The notes under the pieces are model-generated. The model saw nothing but the letters and a program-made list of their open reading frames with translations, was not told where the DNA came from and searched no databases. Of a stretch of 64,000 bases of DNA, positions 1 through 8,541 are shown piece after piece. Source of the stretch: Rhizobium sp. P40RR-XXII (GTDB taxonomy: Bacteria; Pseudomonadota; Alphaproteobacteria; Rhizobiales; Rhizobiaceae); the NCBI RefSeq assembly GCF_012641405.1, contig NZ_JABAII010000016.1, positions 1-64,000 of the forward strand, written 5' to 3'. Made by a program: the position numbers and the translations under genes. Numbering within the stretch: position 1 is the stretch's first letter; each line of letters opens with the position of its first letter.

Positions 1-183
1 AACAATCCTTCCCGCGCCCAAAAATACCCGCTGGACAAGCATCTCTACGCCCAGCGCCACCTGATCGAGTGCTGCTTCTCGAGACGCAAGCAGTTCCGCA
101 GGGTCGCTACGCGCTTCGAAAAAACCGCCGAAAACTACCTCGCAGTCGTCACTATCGCAGCAATCGTCCTATGGATCAGATAA
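1..183 (+). CDS. IS5-family transposase, C-terminal fragment cut by the window edge
   Basis: An open frame runs from base 1 to a TAA at 181-183 and gives 60 residues. They include KYPLDKHLYAQRHLIECCFS followed by RRVATRFEKTAENYLA, the typical end of an IS5-group DDE transposase (the Y-(2)-R-(3)-E-(6)-R region around RHLIECCFSRRKQFRR). The start lies outside the window, so it cannot be said whether the element is intact. The transposase stop is only 13 bp from the stop of the next gene, which reads the other way, so the insertion sequence ends at or just beyond that gene's 3' end. I could not fix the terminal inverted repeat. Confidence 0.8.
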   Translation, partial: NNPSRAQKYPLDKHLYAQRHLIECCFSRRKQFRRVATRFEKTAENYLAVVTIAAIVLWIR

Positions 184-196
184 CTGTCCACACTTC

Positions 197-1468
197 CTAG
201 CCCTTCTTGCCCAGCGCACCATGATTGGTGATGGTGATGAAATCGGTCGCGTTGCCGGTTTCCGGTCCTACGCCGGTGTCGGAAATCGTCAGCGAAGAAC
301 CTGCCGTCAGCAGATCCTCGATGCGGTGGCGGGCATCGTCTGGAATGGTGATGCGGGCAAGCGCCTGTCCGGCGGCATCGAGCGACTGCGACTGTTCCTC
401 GCTGGTGATGCCGTACCGTTTCTTCGTCTGCTTGCTGAGATCTTCTTCCAGTGTCATGCCGAACCAGTCGGCCTTGCCGCTGATCCGGTCGATCGCGTTG
501 GCGGTGAAGAAATGCACGCCGAGTGCCTCTTGCGGCTCGGCGATGATGGCGGGGCCTTCGAGGAGCGGCTTGAAGTTCTGGCGGACCATGATTGCGCCAT
601 TCGGCGGTTCGCCCTTGCCGGCGGCGGCATAAACAGCCTTTATCAGCGAGGGGCTGACGAGGCTGTCCGTCGCCGTGATGCCATGCGCCTTCTTGAAATC
701 TTCGATCGCCTGCACCGTTGCCGGCCCGAGCATGCCGTCGGGCGTTCCGGTAATGAAGCCCATTCCATTCAAAATGGCCTGGAGGTCGCGCACATTTTCG
801 CGCAGGCCACGTCGGGTGATGAGGATGCTGAGCGGTGCCGGATCGGCAGGCGGGGCAATGGTTTCCTGTGCCTTCGGTATCCGGATCGAGGTCACGTCAT
901 TCGTCGCGACCTGCAGGGATTGCCCCTGCGGCAGAAAGCTTGCGGTCATCGGGCGCAGTTCGATACCGGAAAGCAGCGCCGGTGGAGGTGCTGCCGGTGG
1001 CTGGAACAGCATTGCGCTCGCGAAAGGCTGCGGCACCAGGGGTTGATTGGCGATGACGACATGCACGCCGCGCTCGGTCATCTGGTAGAGCATCTTGGCA
1101 AAGGCTTTCGGCATGCGCACGCAGCCGTGGGAAGCCGGATAATTCGGAACCGAGTTGGATTCGTGCAGCGCAATGCCCGACCAGGTCAGCCTTTGCATGT
1201 AGGGCATCGGCGCGGCCGAATAGAGATTTGACTCGTGATAGACCTTCTTTTCCAGAATGGAGAAGATGCCGCTCGGTGTCGTATGCCCCCGCTTGCCGGT
1301 CGAAACCTTCGAGGTCGCGATCACTTGGTCGCCATCATAGACGGCAAGCGACTGCCTGTCCTTCGACACCACGATCTGCAGGGTGCGGGCATCCGGCGCG
1401 GCAAGAGAAGGGTGTGAGAGGGCAGTGGCCGACAACAGCCCGAGCCCAAGCAACAAAAACGGCTTCAT
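197..1468 (-). CDS. L,D-transpeptidase (YkuD) with peptidoglycan-binding domain
   Basis: A 423-residue exported protein that probably makes 3-3 cross-links in periplasmic peptidoglycan or anchors proteins to it. The start at MKPFLLLG gives a clean signal peptide ending near HPSLAA; an in-frame GTG five codons upstream would add MVCVY and is less likely. The YkuD domain spans about residues 29-135 and carries the catalytic signature HESNSVPNYPASHGCVRM with the nucleophile Cys116. A peptidoglycan-binding repeat (NVRDLQAILNGMGFITG...DGMLGPATVQAIEDF) lies near residues 230-285. No strong ribosome binding site is visible. Its 3' end lies 13 bp from the transposase stop. Confidence 0.85.
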   Translation of the reverse strand: MKPFLLLGLGLLSATALSHPSLAAPDARTLQIVVSKDRQSLAVYDGDQVIATSKVSTGKRGHTTPSGIFSILEKKVYHESNLYSAAPMPYMQRLTWSGIALHESNSVPNYPASHGCVRMPKAFAKMLYQMTERGVHVVIANQPLVPQPFASAMLFQPPAAPPPALLSGIELRPMTASFLPQGQSLQVATNDVTSIRIPKAQETIAPPADPAPLSILITRRGLRENVRDLQAILNGMGFITGTPDGMLGPATVQAIEDFKKAHGITATDSLVSPSLIKAVYAAAGKGEPPNGAIMVRQNFKPLLEGPAIIAEPQEALGVHFFTANAIDRISGKADWFGMTLEEDLSKQTKKRYGITSEEQSQSLDAAGQALARITIPDDARHRIEDLLTAGSSLTISDTGVGPETGNATDFITITNHGALGKKG

Positions 1469-1664
1469 ATAGACACAAACCAAAACGCAATACTCGTAGC
1501 GCCAAGATTAGACTTCGAAGTTTAAGGAAGGCTTGCCGAAAAGAACTGTCCTTTCGTTCCGGCGAAATCTTGGGGTTTATCCATTCGAAGCCAGATTCAG
1601 CAACGCCGAAGCGAGGTGCGGCCCCGCCTCGGCGTTAAATCATCAGCGGAGATCGAATGGACGG

Positions 1665-2705
1665 TTAGTGAGCGCTGGAAGCCACCCAGTTGTGCCAGTC
1701 TTGCTCGCTGCCGTGGAAGGCGTTGAGATCGATCTTGCCGTCGACTCCATGGGAGACGCCGGAGCCGGAATATTGCCAGAACAGCCATTTCCGGCCCGGA
1801 TAGACCTTGGATGGATGTTGGGCCACGGCGCGCAGCCAGAAGGGATAGTCGAGCAGTTCGCCGCTGAGATTGTCGCGATAGAAATCCGGCGCGGTATAGA
1901 CGATCGGACGCTGGCCGTAATGCCTCTCCAGCTTGTCCATGAAGACCTGCATCTTGGCAAGCACCTGCTCGCGCGAAGGCCGGCGCTTGCAGCTCGACTC
2001 GCCGTTCCATTCCACATCGATGACGGGCGGCAGGGCGCCTGCTTCCTTCGGCACGTTGCGGATGAACCAGTCGGCCTGCTCCCCGGCAGTCCGGCACCAA
2101 TAGAAGAAGTGATAGGCACCATGCTTCAGGCCGGCCTGTTGGGCGGCTCGCCAGTTCTTCTTGAACATCGGATCGAGATGATCGCCCCCATCCGTCGCCT
2201 TGATGTAGACGAAGTTCGCGCCCTGGGTGCGCAGCGTATCCCAGTCGATCTCGCCTTGCCAGCGCGAGACGTCGACGCCATGCACGGCGAGCTTCCGGGG
2301 CGAGGTGGAAGAGCCGAAGTTGATCGGCTTGGCATCGCGGAAGCGGTGGCCGTAGATCTGCATCGGTTGCTGCCGCATGGCGCGAGGCATGGGATTCGAC
2401 GGCGCGAGCATTGCGAGCGGCCGCTGCAGCGGGACGGGCGTATCGTCGTCGCTCTGGTCGGAAGGCATGAGCCCCTCCGGACGGAGATTCGTCGGCATTG
2501 CGACTGCGAGCGCCTGCTGCTGCTCGACGCGTGATACCGTTTCACCGATTTCGACCGATGGCATCGGCCGGCTACTCTTTGTGATGGAGCTAGTCATTTC
2601 CTTGGAAGGCGGGCTGGCTTGCGCGGCTTCGCGCTCACCTCGGGCAGCGCAGCCTGAGATCGTCAGGCAGGCGAGAAGAATGGTCGATACAGCCGATACA
2701 CGCAT
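1665..2705 (-). CDS. GH25 family lysozyme-like lipoprotein
   Basis: A 346-residue predicted lipoprotein with a glycoside hydrolase family 25 (muramidase, N-acetylmuramoyl hydrolase) domain. The chosen ATG gives a signal peptide ending in ISG-Cys19, a fitting lipobox; an in-frame GTG seven codons upstream is possible. Residues about 25-125 are a low-complexity linker. The catalytic domain starts at VHGVDVSRWQGEIDW and includes YIKATDGG, VIDVEWNG (the Asp/Glu pair expected for catalysis), YTAPDFY and LFWQYSGSG near the end, all typical of GH25. It follows the L,D-transpeptidase gene's promoter side, so two cell-wall genes sit together, though 181 bp separates them. Confidence 0.85.
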   Translation of the reverse strand: MRVSAVSTILLACLTISGCAARGEREAAQASPPSKEMTSSITKSSRPMPSVEIGETVSRVEQQQALAVAMPTNLRPEGLMPSDQSDDDTPVPLQRPLAMLAPSNPMPRAMRQQPMQIYGHRFRDAKPINFGSSTSPRKLAVHGVDVSRWQGEIDWDTLRTQGANFVYIKATDGGDHLDPMFKKNWRAAQQAGLKHGAYHFFYWCRTAGEQADWFIRNVPKEAGALPPVIDVEWNGESSCKRRPSREQVLAKMQVFMDKLERHYGQRPIVYTAPDFYRDNLSGELLDYPFWLRAVAQHPSKVYPGRKWLFWQYSGSGVSHGVDGKIDLNAFHGSEQDWHNWVASSAH

Positions 2706-2895
2706 AGGAACCCGTACGCAAAACACAATCGACGGCGGATCCGCGCCGTTCGGAAGTCACAGAATCCAAGTCCTAATGGAAATTTACCAAAAAAGTTTGA
2801 ATCCGAGCTTTTCATCGCAAAGAATCGCGTGTGTGACGCGATTATTCGCGAGGCATTCATATGTCTCTTGTCGGTGACTTTTCTTTAAGTCATTG

Positions 2896-4185
2896 TTATT
2901 TATGGCGCTTGCCGCCGAATGTGTAACCGGTCTCGACCGTCCTGTTGCCGAATTTTTCTTTGAGCTTGTCCATGGCGGCTTCCGCGGCGGCGCGGCGTGT
3001 CGCCTGCACGTCGATGAGATCGGGCGGGTCCGCGCGCCCCGCGTCGCCAAGATCGGTGACGCCTATGCCGATGAGGCGGAACTTCGTGCCGTCGGTCTCA
3101 TGTTCGAGCAGGCGCAGGCCGGTGCGGAAGATCCGGTCGGCAAGCTGGGTCGGATCTTCTAGACGGCGGTTGCGCGTGCGGGTCTTGAAGTCGGCGGTCT
3201 TCAGCTTGAGCACCACGGTCTGCCCGGCAATGCCGCTGCGCTTCAGGCGCCGCGACACCTTCTCCGAGAGATCGCGCAGGATCGGCACGAGATCGTCATG
3301 GCGCGAAATGTCGTCAAAGAAAGTCGTTTCGGAAGACACGCTCTTTGCTGCCTCGTTCGGATGCACCGTGCGGTCGTCGATGCCGCGGGCGAGACGGAAA
3401 AGCCGCTGCCCGATGACGCCGTAGCGACGCATCAGGTCACCTTCCTCCATGGCCTGTAATTGGCCGATCGTGCGAATGCCGTGGCTCTCCAGCGTCGCCG
3501 CAAAGGCCTTGCCGACGCCCCAGATGGTGGTGACAGGGCGTGGCTCCAGGAAGGAGAGTGCCTCTTGCCGCCCGATGACGGAGAAGCCGCGTGGCTTCTG
3601 CAGGTCGGAGGCGACCTTGGCGAGGAACTTGCAATAGGAAAGGCCGACCGAGACGGTGATGCCGATTTCCTGTTCCACCCGCCGGGCAAACTTGGCGAGA
3701 ATGCGGGCCGGCGGATCGTGATGAAGCCGCTGCGTGCCGTCGAGCTCCAGAAAGGCTTCATCGATCGAAAGCGGCTGCACCAAGGGCGTCAGCTCCTGCA
3801 TCATGCCTCGAACCTCGCGGCCGACACGGACGTATTTTTCCATGTTCGGGCGGATGACGACTGCGTTCGGACAGGCTTCCAGTGCCTTGAACATCGGCAT
3901 GGCGGAGCGCACCCCATGGATGCGGGCGATATAGCAGGCGGTGGAAACGACGCCGCGTTTGCCGCCGCCGATGATGACTGGCTTGTCGGCCAGCTCCGGA
4001 TTGTCGCGCTTCTCGATCGAGGCATAAAAGGCGTCGCAGTCGATATGCGCCAGCGTCAGTCCGTAGAGTTCGCGGTGATAGACGAGGCGAGGGCTGCCGC
4101 AGCTGCGACAGCGCGTCCGTGCGACCGATTGCTCGCTCAAGCAATCGCGACAGAAACCTGAGATCTTGTCGGGCGCACTGGTCAT
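2896..4185 (-). CDS. dinB: DNA polymerase IV with N-terminal zinc-ribbon
   Basis: A Y-family translesion DNA polymerase of 429 residues. Hallmarks are AHIDCDAFYASIEKRDNPEL (catalytic Asp and steric-gate region), STACYIARIHGVRSAMPM, PLSIDEAFLELDGT (SIDE motif), TVSVGLSYCKFLAKVASD, the helix-hairpin-helix IWGVGKAFAATLESHGI and a little-finger domain. Before the polymerase proper there is a short leader with two CxxC pairs (FCRDC and RCRSCGSPRL), a probable zinc-ribbon seen in one rhizobial DinB type. The ATG at 4185 (MTSAPDK) fits that family; an ATG at 4209 is the alternative, and the longer open frame to 4338 overlaps the divergent neighbour and is unlikely. The ribosome binding site is weak. 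Confidence 0.9.
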   Translation of the reverse strand: MTSAPDKISGFCRDCLSEQSVARTRCRSCGSPRLVYHRELYGLTLAHIDCDAFYASIEKRDNPELADKPVIIGGGKRGVVSTACYIARIHGVRSAMPMFKALEACPNAVVIRPNMEKYVRVGREVRGMMQELTPLVQPLSIDEAFLELDGTQRLHHDPPARILAKFARRVEQEIGITVSVGLSYCKFLAKVASDLQKPRGFSVIGRQEALSFLEPRPVTTIWGVGKAFAATLESHGIRTIGQLQAMEEGDLMRRYGVIGQRLFRLARGIDDRTVHPNEAAKSVSSETTFFDDISRHDDLVPILRDLSEKVSRRLKRSGIAGQTVVLKLKTADFKTRTRNRRLEDPTQLADRIFRTGLRLLEHETDGTKFRLIGIGVTDLGDAGRADPPDLIDVQATRRAAAEAAMDKLKEKFGNRTVETGYTFGGKRHK

Positions 4186-4268
4186 TGAACGAGAACAAAA
4201 ATTGAACATCGCCACTTTATGTTTTAAGCTTGTGAGTCTCAAGCCGGAAAACTGTCGGGGAGCGGGGA

Positions 4269-4847
4269 GTGCAGACTTTAAGCGTGCAACCACTAACGCC
4301 TGACCGTTGGGGCGATTTCGAGGTGCTCTTCGGGCCAAGCGGCGCCTGCTACGGCTGCTGGTGTACCTATTTTCGCGTCCCGACGTCGCAACGCAAGACG
4401 ATGGATGCTGCGGCCAAGAAACGCTTCATACAGGCGCGCGTCGCGGCTGGGCCGCCACCCGGGCTCCTTGGTTATGTGGATGGGCAGCCGATTGCCTGGG
4501 TGCAGGTCGGTCCGCGCGCCGAACTGCCGCAATGGAATTCCCCCAAAACCGTATCGCGCCCGCTCGATCCGGCGGATGCGGAGGATGGCTCGATCTGGGC
4601 CGTCAGTTGCTTTTTCATGAATGCGCGCGATCGCGGCCAGGGACACAGCCATCGCATGCTTTCGGAGGCGGTCAACTTTGCCAAGGCATCCGGGGCGCGG
4701 CTGCTGGAGGGCTGTCCGATCGAGCGCACCAAGCAATCGAAATCCGTCGGCCTTTATGTGGGTTCGCAACGCATATTCGAAGCGGCCGGCTTCTGGGAGA
4801 TCGCCAAACGCAAGGATGGCCGGCCGCTGATGCGCCTTATTCTCTGA
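4269..4847 (+). CDS. GNAT family N-acetyltransferase
   Basis: A 192-residue acetyltransferase-fold protein with a GTG start preceded by a purine-rich CGGGGAGCGGGGA ribosome binding site. The N-terminal motif GACYGCWCTYFRVP marks a GNAT subgroup that carries a CxxCWC stretch. The acetyl-CoA binding motif A is weak but visible in SCFFMNARDRGQGHSHRMLSEA, followed by the final YVGSQRIFEAAGF strand-helix. The substrate is unknown. It is transcribed away from dinB, with an 83-bp gap that must hold both promoters. Confidence 0.75.
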   Translation: MQTLSVQPLTPDRWGDFEVLFGPSGACYGCWCTYFRVPTSQRKTMDAAAKKRFIQARVAAGPPPGLLGYVDGQPIAWVQVGPRAELPQWNSPKTVSRPLDPADAEDGSIWAVSCFFMNARDRGQGHSHRMLSEAVNFAKASGARLLEGCPIERTKQSKSVGLYVGSQRIFEAAGFWEIAKRKDGRPLMRLIL

Positions 4848-4876
4848 TATTGGGCTCTCAAATCGGGTTGGAGGCG

Positions 4877-5524
4877 TCAGCGCACGATATGAGCCTGGAT
4901 CAGTGGCGCTGCCTGGCTCCATTCGTTTGCTTCGGGGATCCCTGCCGCGACGGCTGGCGCCATGCGGTGAACGACGGAATCCGGTTTGAGGTTGATCAGG
5001 AGGCATTCCGGAACATGGTCGCTGACCGAATGCAGATTGTGGGCCATGTCGTCGACGAAGGCGACGGGCATAGTGCGCTGTCGATGCAGGGATCGCACGA
5101 TCGGCCCCTTCGGCTGCAGCGATGCCAGCAGGGGATAGGCAAGTTCGAGCCTGTCGAGCAGACGGCGTCTCTGGACCCAGAACTGCGGCGGCATGGCCGT
5201 GAGGAAGACGATATCGGCGTCTTTCGAGAATTCGCCGAGCGTATCGACAACGCGCTCCAAAGGGGTCTGCCATTGTTCCTGCGCCTCGAAGAAGACTTCG
5301 ATCAGCCGGTGAACATCCTTTTCTTCCAAGGCGGAGCCATTGTCTTTGGAGACGATGTTGCCCGTCAACCGGAAAGAGCGGGGCAGGAATTCATAGCCTT
5401 CGCCGTCGATGAAGGTCAGGAAAGGGGCAAAGAAATGCAAGACGACGTCGTCGACATCGCAGACGATCAGCGGCCGCTCCTGCAGCCGGATATGCGATAC
5501 GTCGAATTCAAGCGGGGCATCCAT
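4877..5524 (-). CDS. HAD-like hydrolase of unknown substrate
   Basis: A 215-residue cytosolic protein. LIVCDVDDVVLHFFAPF near the N-terminus resembles HAD motif I (DxDx), IVFLTAMPPQFWVQRRRLLD resembles motif II, and VAFVDDMAHNLHSV resembles motif IV (DD). This supports a haloacid dehalogenase-superfamily phosphatase fold, although no substrate can be named. The ATG at 5524 is chosen because a TGGAGAAT ribosome binding site sits just upstream; the longer open frame runs through the neighbouring DUF3572 gene. It lies 2 bp downstream of the DUF3572 gene on the same strand, so the two are probably co-transcribed. Confidence 0.7.
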   Translation of the reverse strand: MDAPLEFDVSHIRLQERPLIVCDVDDVVLHFFAPFLTFIDGEGYEFLPRSFRLTGNIVSKDNGSALEEKDVHRLIEVFFEAQEQWQTPLERVVDTLGEFSKDADIVFLTAMPPQFWVQRRRLLDRLELAYPLLASLQPKGPIVRSLHRQRTMPVAFVDDMAHNLHSVSDHVPECLLINLKPDSVVHRMAPAVAAGIPEANEWSQAAPLIQAHIVR

Positions 5525-5526
5525 GG

Positions 5527-5835
5527 TCAATATTCTCCAGAGGCAAGGCCGGGCGGCGAAAAATGCGCCGACGCGGCGGCGACGGCCTCCGGTGGAATGC
5601 CGCTTGCCTCGCAAAAGGCCAGCAATGTCGGTTCATGGTTCATGAGGAAGTCGAGCATGCCGGCGAGAAAGGCGGGCTCGTTGATGGCGTTGCGCACCTG
5701 TGCAGGCTCCACGCCGGTCAGCGCCAGGAAACGGCCGAACATATCCGGTTCGTTGGCCAGCCAGCCGAGTACGGCAATCGCGGTCTCTTGCGGGGCGGCC
5801 GCATTCTTCTTTGGGTTCTTGAAGTTACTTTGCAT
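5527..5835 (-). CDS. DUF3572 family protein
   Basis: A 102-residue, all-helical, soluble protein that matches the rhizobial DUF3572 family as I remember it, which is commonly found divergent from divK. The recognisable stretch is ETAIAVLGWLANEPDMFGRF followed by ALTGVEPAQVRNAINEPAFL and the end PPEAVAAASAHFSPPGL. The family has no known function. It is the first gene of a probable two-gene leftward unit with the HAD-like gene (2-bp spacing). Confidence 0.8.
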   Translation of the reverse strand: MQSNFKNPKKNAAAPQETAIAVLGWLANEPDMFGRFLALTGVEPAQVRNAINEPAFLAGMLDFLMNHEPTLLAFCEASGIPPEAVAAASAHFSPPGLASGEY

Positions 5836-5966
5836 TTCGAAGGGTAAGTTACCTATTTTTCAACCAAATGCCGGTAGTTTGCGATTCAAGTATTTCTGGA
5901 ATCGGTTCCTCGCGACCCTATATTTCGAGAGAATGGATGCAATACCGGATGCAGGGACAGCTTTCC

Positions 5967-6338
5967 ATGCCTAAACAGGTAATGATTGTAGAAGACAATG
6001 AGCTCAATATGAAGCTCTTTCGCGATCTGATCGAGGCTTCCGGCTATACGACGATCCAGACCCGTAACGGTATGGAAGCGCTCGATCTCGCTCGCAAGCA
6101 TCGTCCGGACCTGATTCTCATGGATATCCAGCTTCCGGAGGTTTCCGGCCTGGAAGTCACCAAATGGCTGAAGGAAGACGATGATCTCCACGTCATCCCC
6201 GTAATTGCGGTTACGGCCTTCGCCATGAAGGGCGACGAGGAGCGCATTCGCCAGGGCGGATGCGAGGCCTATGTCTCGAAGCCGATTTCGGTGCCGAAAT
6301 TCATTGAGACCATTAAGACCTATCTGGGCGATGCCTGA
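5967..6338 (+). CDS. divK: Cell-cycle response regulator DivK
   Basis: A single-domain receiver protein of 123 residues. MIVEDNELNMKLFRDLIEAS, the phosphoacceptor Asp53 in LILMDIQLP, the Thr/Ala switch region VIAVTAFAMKGDEERI and the conserved Lys in AYVSKPISVPKF define the fold, and the sequence is very close to alphaproteobacterial DivK. In this class DivK relays signals from PleC/DivJ-type kinases to control CtrA activity and cell division. The ATG at 5967 is preceded by CAGGGACAG. pleD follows 16 bp after the stop on the same strand, the usual divK-pleD operon. Confidence 0.95.
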   Translation: MPKQVMIVEDNELNMKLFRDLIEASGYTTIQTRNGMEALDLARKHRPDLILMDIQLPEVSGLEVTKWLKEDDDLHVIPVIAVTAFAMKGDEERIRQGGCEAYVSKPISVPKFIETIKTYLGDA

Positions 6339-6354
6339 TGATGGGGAAGAGCTG

Positions 6355-7728
6355 ATGACCGCGCGCATCCTGGTAGTCGACGATATCCCCGCCAACGTAA
6401 AGCTTTTGGAAGCGCGGCTGCTTGCCGAATATTTCGAAGTGCTGACGGCGGAAGACGGTTTGAAGGCGCTCGCGGTTTGTGCGAACGCTCAGGTCGATCT
6501 CATCCTTCTCGACATCATGATGCCCGGCATGGACGGATTTGAAGTATGCGAGCGCCTGAAGTCGGATCCGCGTACGGCGCATATTCCCGTCGTCATGGTC
6601 ACCGCGCTCGACCAGCCGGCCGACCGTGTGCGCGGCTTGAAGGCCGGTGCCGACGACTTCCTGACGAAGCCGGTCAACGACCTGCAGCTTATTTCCCGCG
6701 TCAAGAGCCTTCTTCGCTTGAAGACGCTGAGTGACGAATTGAATATGCGCAGCGAGACCGCGCGCAATTTCGGCATCGACGATCTGCTTCGGGCCGGCGA
6801 TGGTCGCGCCGACGAAGCCGGACAGGTGCTTCTGGTCGATGGCCGCGCCAATTCGCAGGAGCGTATCATCCGTACGCTCAAGCCGATCGCCCAGGTCGTC
6901 GCAATGTCCGATCCGCAGGCCGCCTTGTTCGAAGCGGCCGAGCGGCCTTTCGAACTCGTCATCGTGAATTCGAATTTCGAAGACTACGATCCGCTGCGGC
7001 TTTGCTCGCAGCTTCGCTCGCTGGAGCGCACGCGCTTCCTGCCGGTGCTGCTGGTGACGGAGCAGGGGGCCGACGAGATGATCGTCCGTGCGCTCGACCT
7101 CGGCGTCAACGACTATATTGTCCGTCCGATCGATCCGAACGAGCTCGTCGCCCGCTGTCTCACCCAGATACGGCGCAAGCGCTATAATGACCGGTTACGC
7201 GCCAGCGTGCAGCAGACCATCGAGCTTGCCGTCACCGACGCGCTCACCGGCCTGCACAACAGGCGATACCTGGACAATCACCTCAAGGTGCTTTTCGATC
7301 GTTCCCTGGCGCGGGGACGGCCGCTTTCCGTCCTGATCACCGACATAGATCGTTTCAAGACCGTCAACGACACCTACGGTCACGATGCCGGCGACGAGGT
7401 GTTGAAGGAATTCGCGGCGCGCATCCGCTCAACGGTGCGCGGCGCCGATCTGGCCTGCCGCTACGGCGGCGAGGAATTTGTTGTCGTCATGCCGGATACA
7501 ACAGCCGATATTGCGGCTGCGATCGCCGAACGTCTGCGCGCAGCGGTAGAAAATATGCCGGTGAAGCTGCGGGACGGCGGTGTCGCGCTTAACATTACCG
7601 CATCCTTCGGCATTTCGTCTCGTTTGGACACAATCGAGGCGCCGGAGCAATTGATGAAACAGGCTGATCTTGCGCTTTATGAAGCAAAAAGAGCAGGCCG
7701 CAACAGGGTCGTCGCCTCGGCCGCTTGA
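6355..7728 (+). CDS. pleD: Diguanylate cyclase response regulator PleD
   Basis: A 457-residue response regulator with two receiver domains and a GGDEF output domain that makes cyclic di-GMP. Receiver 1 has the phosphoacceptor Asp53 (LILLDIMMPGMDGFEV). Receiver 2 (about residues 155-285) looks degenerate, as in Caulobacter PleD, where it serves dimerisation. The cyclase domain has TDALTGLHNRRYLDNHL, ITDIDRFKTVNDTYGHDAGD and an intact GGEEF active site; RGAD five residues upstream is an intact RxxD product-inhibition site. The start at MTARILVVDD has GGGGAAG upstream. It is co-transcribed with divK and probably acts at the cell pole. Confidence 0.95.
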   Translation: MTARILVVDDIPANVKLLEARLLAEYFEVLTAEDGLKALAVCANAQVDLILLDIMMPGMDGFEVCERLKSDPRTAHIPVVMVTALDQPADRVRGLKAGADDFLTKPVNDLQLISRVKSLLRLKTLSDELNMRSETARNFGIDDLLRAGDGRADEAGQVLLVDGRANSQERIIRTLKPIAQVVAMSDPQAALFEAAERPFELVIVNSNFEDYDPLRLCSQLRSLERTRFLPVLLVTEQGADEMIVRALDLGVNDYIVRPIDPNELVARCLTQIRRKRYNDRLRASVQQTIELAVTDALTGLHNRRYLDNHLKVLFDRSLARGRPLSVLITDIDRFKTVNDTYGHDAGDEVLKEFAARIRSTVRGADLACRYGGEEFVVVMPDTTADIAAAIAERLRAAVENMPVKLRDGGVALNITASFGISSRLDTIEAPEQLMKQADLALYEAKRAGRNRVVASAA

Positions 7729-8293
7729 CGGTAGCGGATCATTAAAGCGGGCACCACCTCCCAATATTGAGGGTGTTTTTCAAGTTTTGAACAATGGTCA
7801 AAAAAAATTGTTCTGTGCTCCTCCATGATGTACCGCTTCTGCATTGCTGAAAGAAAAGGCTCGTACTTTTATCTCGTCTCGAGATGAATACATGCGTATT
7901 TGGAGAAAGATTGGAATTTCGTCACAATTTTATTATATATATGAGAATTGTTTGAAATTTTGCTGCTATATAAAAGTCGAGAGGTGCGACTTTAACTGAA
8001 AATAATTTATATATTCAGATATTCATTGAATATATGTATTCGGTTTTTTCCTTCTCCGCAGGAATTAGATCTTTATTCTTTAGTCCTTCTTGACCTCGAT
8101 TTGTTAAAACTATCGGACATTCTTTTTCTCAAAGTCATGAATTTTAACCATCCGAGCAGGCAGGTATTTTTTATCATTAAGAATTTGTTGATTTCCTTTC
8201 GATTTCGCGCGAATTTAGTCTCGTACACAGACAGCCCGCAAGGGTTTCCAAGATACCCCATGATGCTCAGGTCCGCCGCATCTCCTGGGTCGT

Positions 8294-8410
8294 GGGGTCG
8301 GTCGGCTGGCAGGCAGAAAGATAACGGTTCCTCGTGCCGTTTTGCAGGCTAGCCGGCCCCCAATTCAAAAACGCCGCTCTTCGTTCGTCGAAGGCGGCGT
8401 TTTTTCTTTT
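8294..8410 (+). ncRNA. Candidate structured small RNA ending in a terminator
   Basis: A long imperfect hairpin is formed by GGGG...TCGGCTGGCAGGCA (8294-8315) and TGCAGGCTAGCCGGCCCC (about 8343-8360), with an inner AACGG/CCGTT stem closing a CCTCGTG-containing loop. A perfect terminator follows about 10 bases later. Nothing codes for protein here. Structure plus its own terminator suggests the 3' part of a small RNA, or a long pleD 3' untranslated region. The 5' end is not defined. I compared it by eye with SRP RNA and RNase P hallmarks and found neither. Confidence 0.4.
8371..8408 (+). terminator. Rho-independent terminator
   Basis: Stem ACGCCGC-t-CTTCG, loop TTCGT, CGAAG-GCGGCGT, followed by a run of six T residues and TTTCTTTT. 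It terminates rightward transcription coming from pleD or from the candidate small RNA, ahead of the convergent rpmG gene. Confidence 0.85.
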
Positions 8411-8484
8411 CCGTGAGGGCGGTCAGCTCTCAGCCCTGATGATGCGGAAAAATTGGACTTTGTCCCGGAAATCCTCAGCAAAAA

Positions 8485-8520
8485 CAAAAAAAGGCGCGAA
8501 CCCGTAGGTTGCGCCTTTTT
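8485..8520 (-). terminator. Terminator of rpmG (probably bidirectional)
   Basis: GGCGC-g-AACC, loop CGTA, GGTT-GCGCC forms a stem with one bulge. It is flanked by A residues on the left and TTTTT on the right, so it can work on both strands. It sits 22 bp past the rpmG stop codon. Confidence 0.8.
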
Positions 8521-8541
8521 GTAACCTGAGGTTTAGGAAGC

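Larger units (their letters stand above)
7729..8541. other. AT-rich gene-free stretch between pleD and rpmG
   Basis: About 800 bp with no convincing protein gene. From roughly 7750 to 8230 it is much richer in A and T than its surroundings (runs such as TTTTATTATATATATGAG) and contains small hairpins, for example AAAGTCG/CGACTTT near 7975-7995 and ATATTCA/TGAATAT near 8015-8035. Two short open frames (8026-8352 plus, 8073-8261 minus) lack family features and good starts. The right part holds a strong hairpin and terminator, listed separately as a candidate small RNA. Confidence 0.6.

Noticed and set aside
8026..8352. A 108-residue open frame in the AT-rich gap
   Set aside because: Low-complexity hydrophobic sequence with no start signal, running into a hairpin region that looks like RNA structure.
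8230..8410. Possible SRP RNA or RNase P RNA
   Set aside because: Neither the SRP GGTCAGG...GGAAGG...AGCAGCC motif nor the RNase P GAGGAAAGTCC motif is present.
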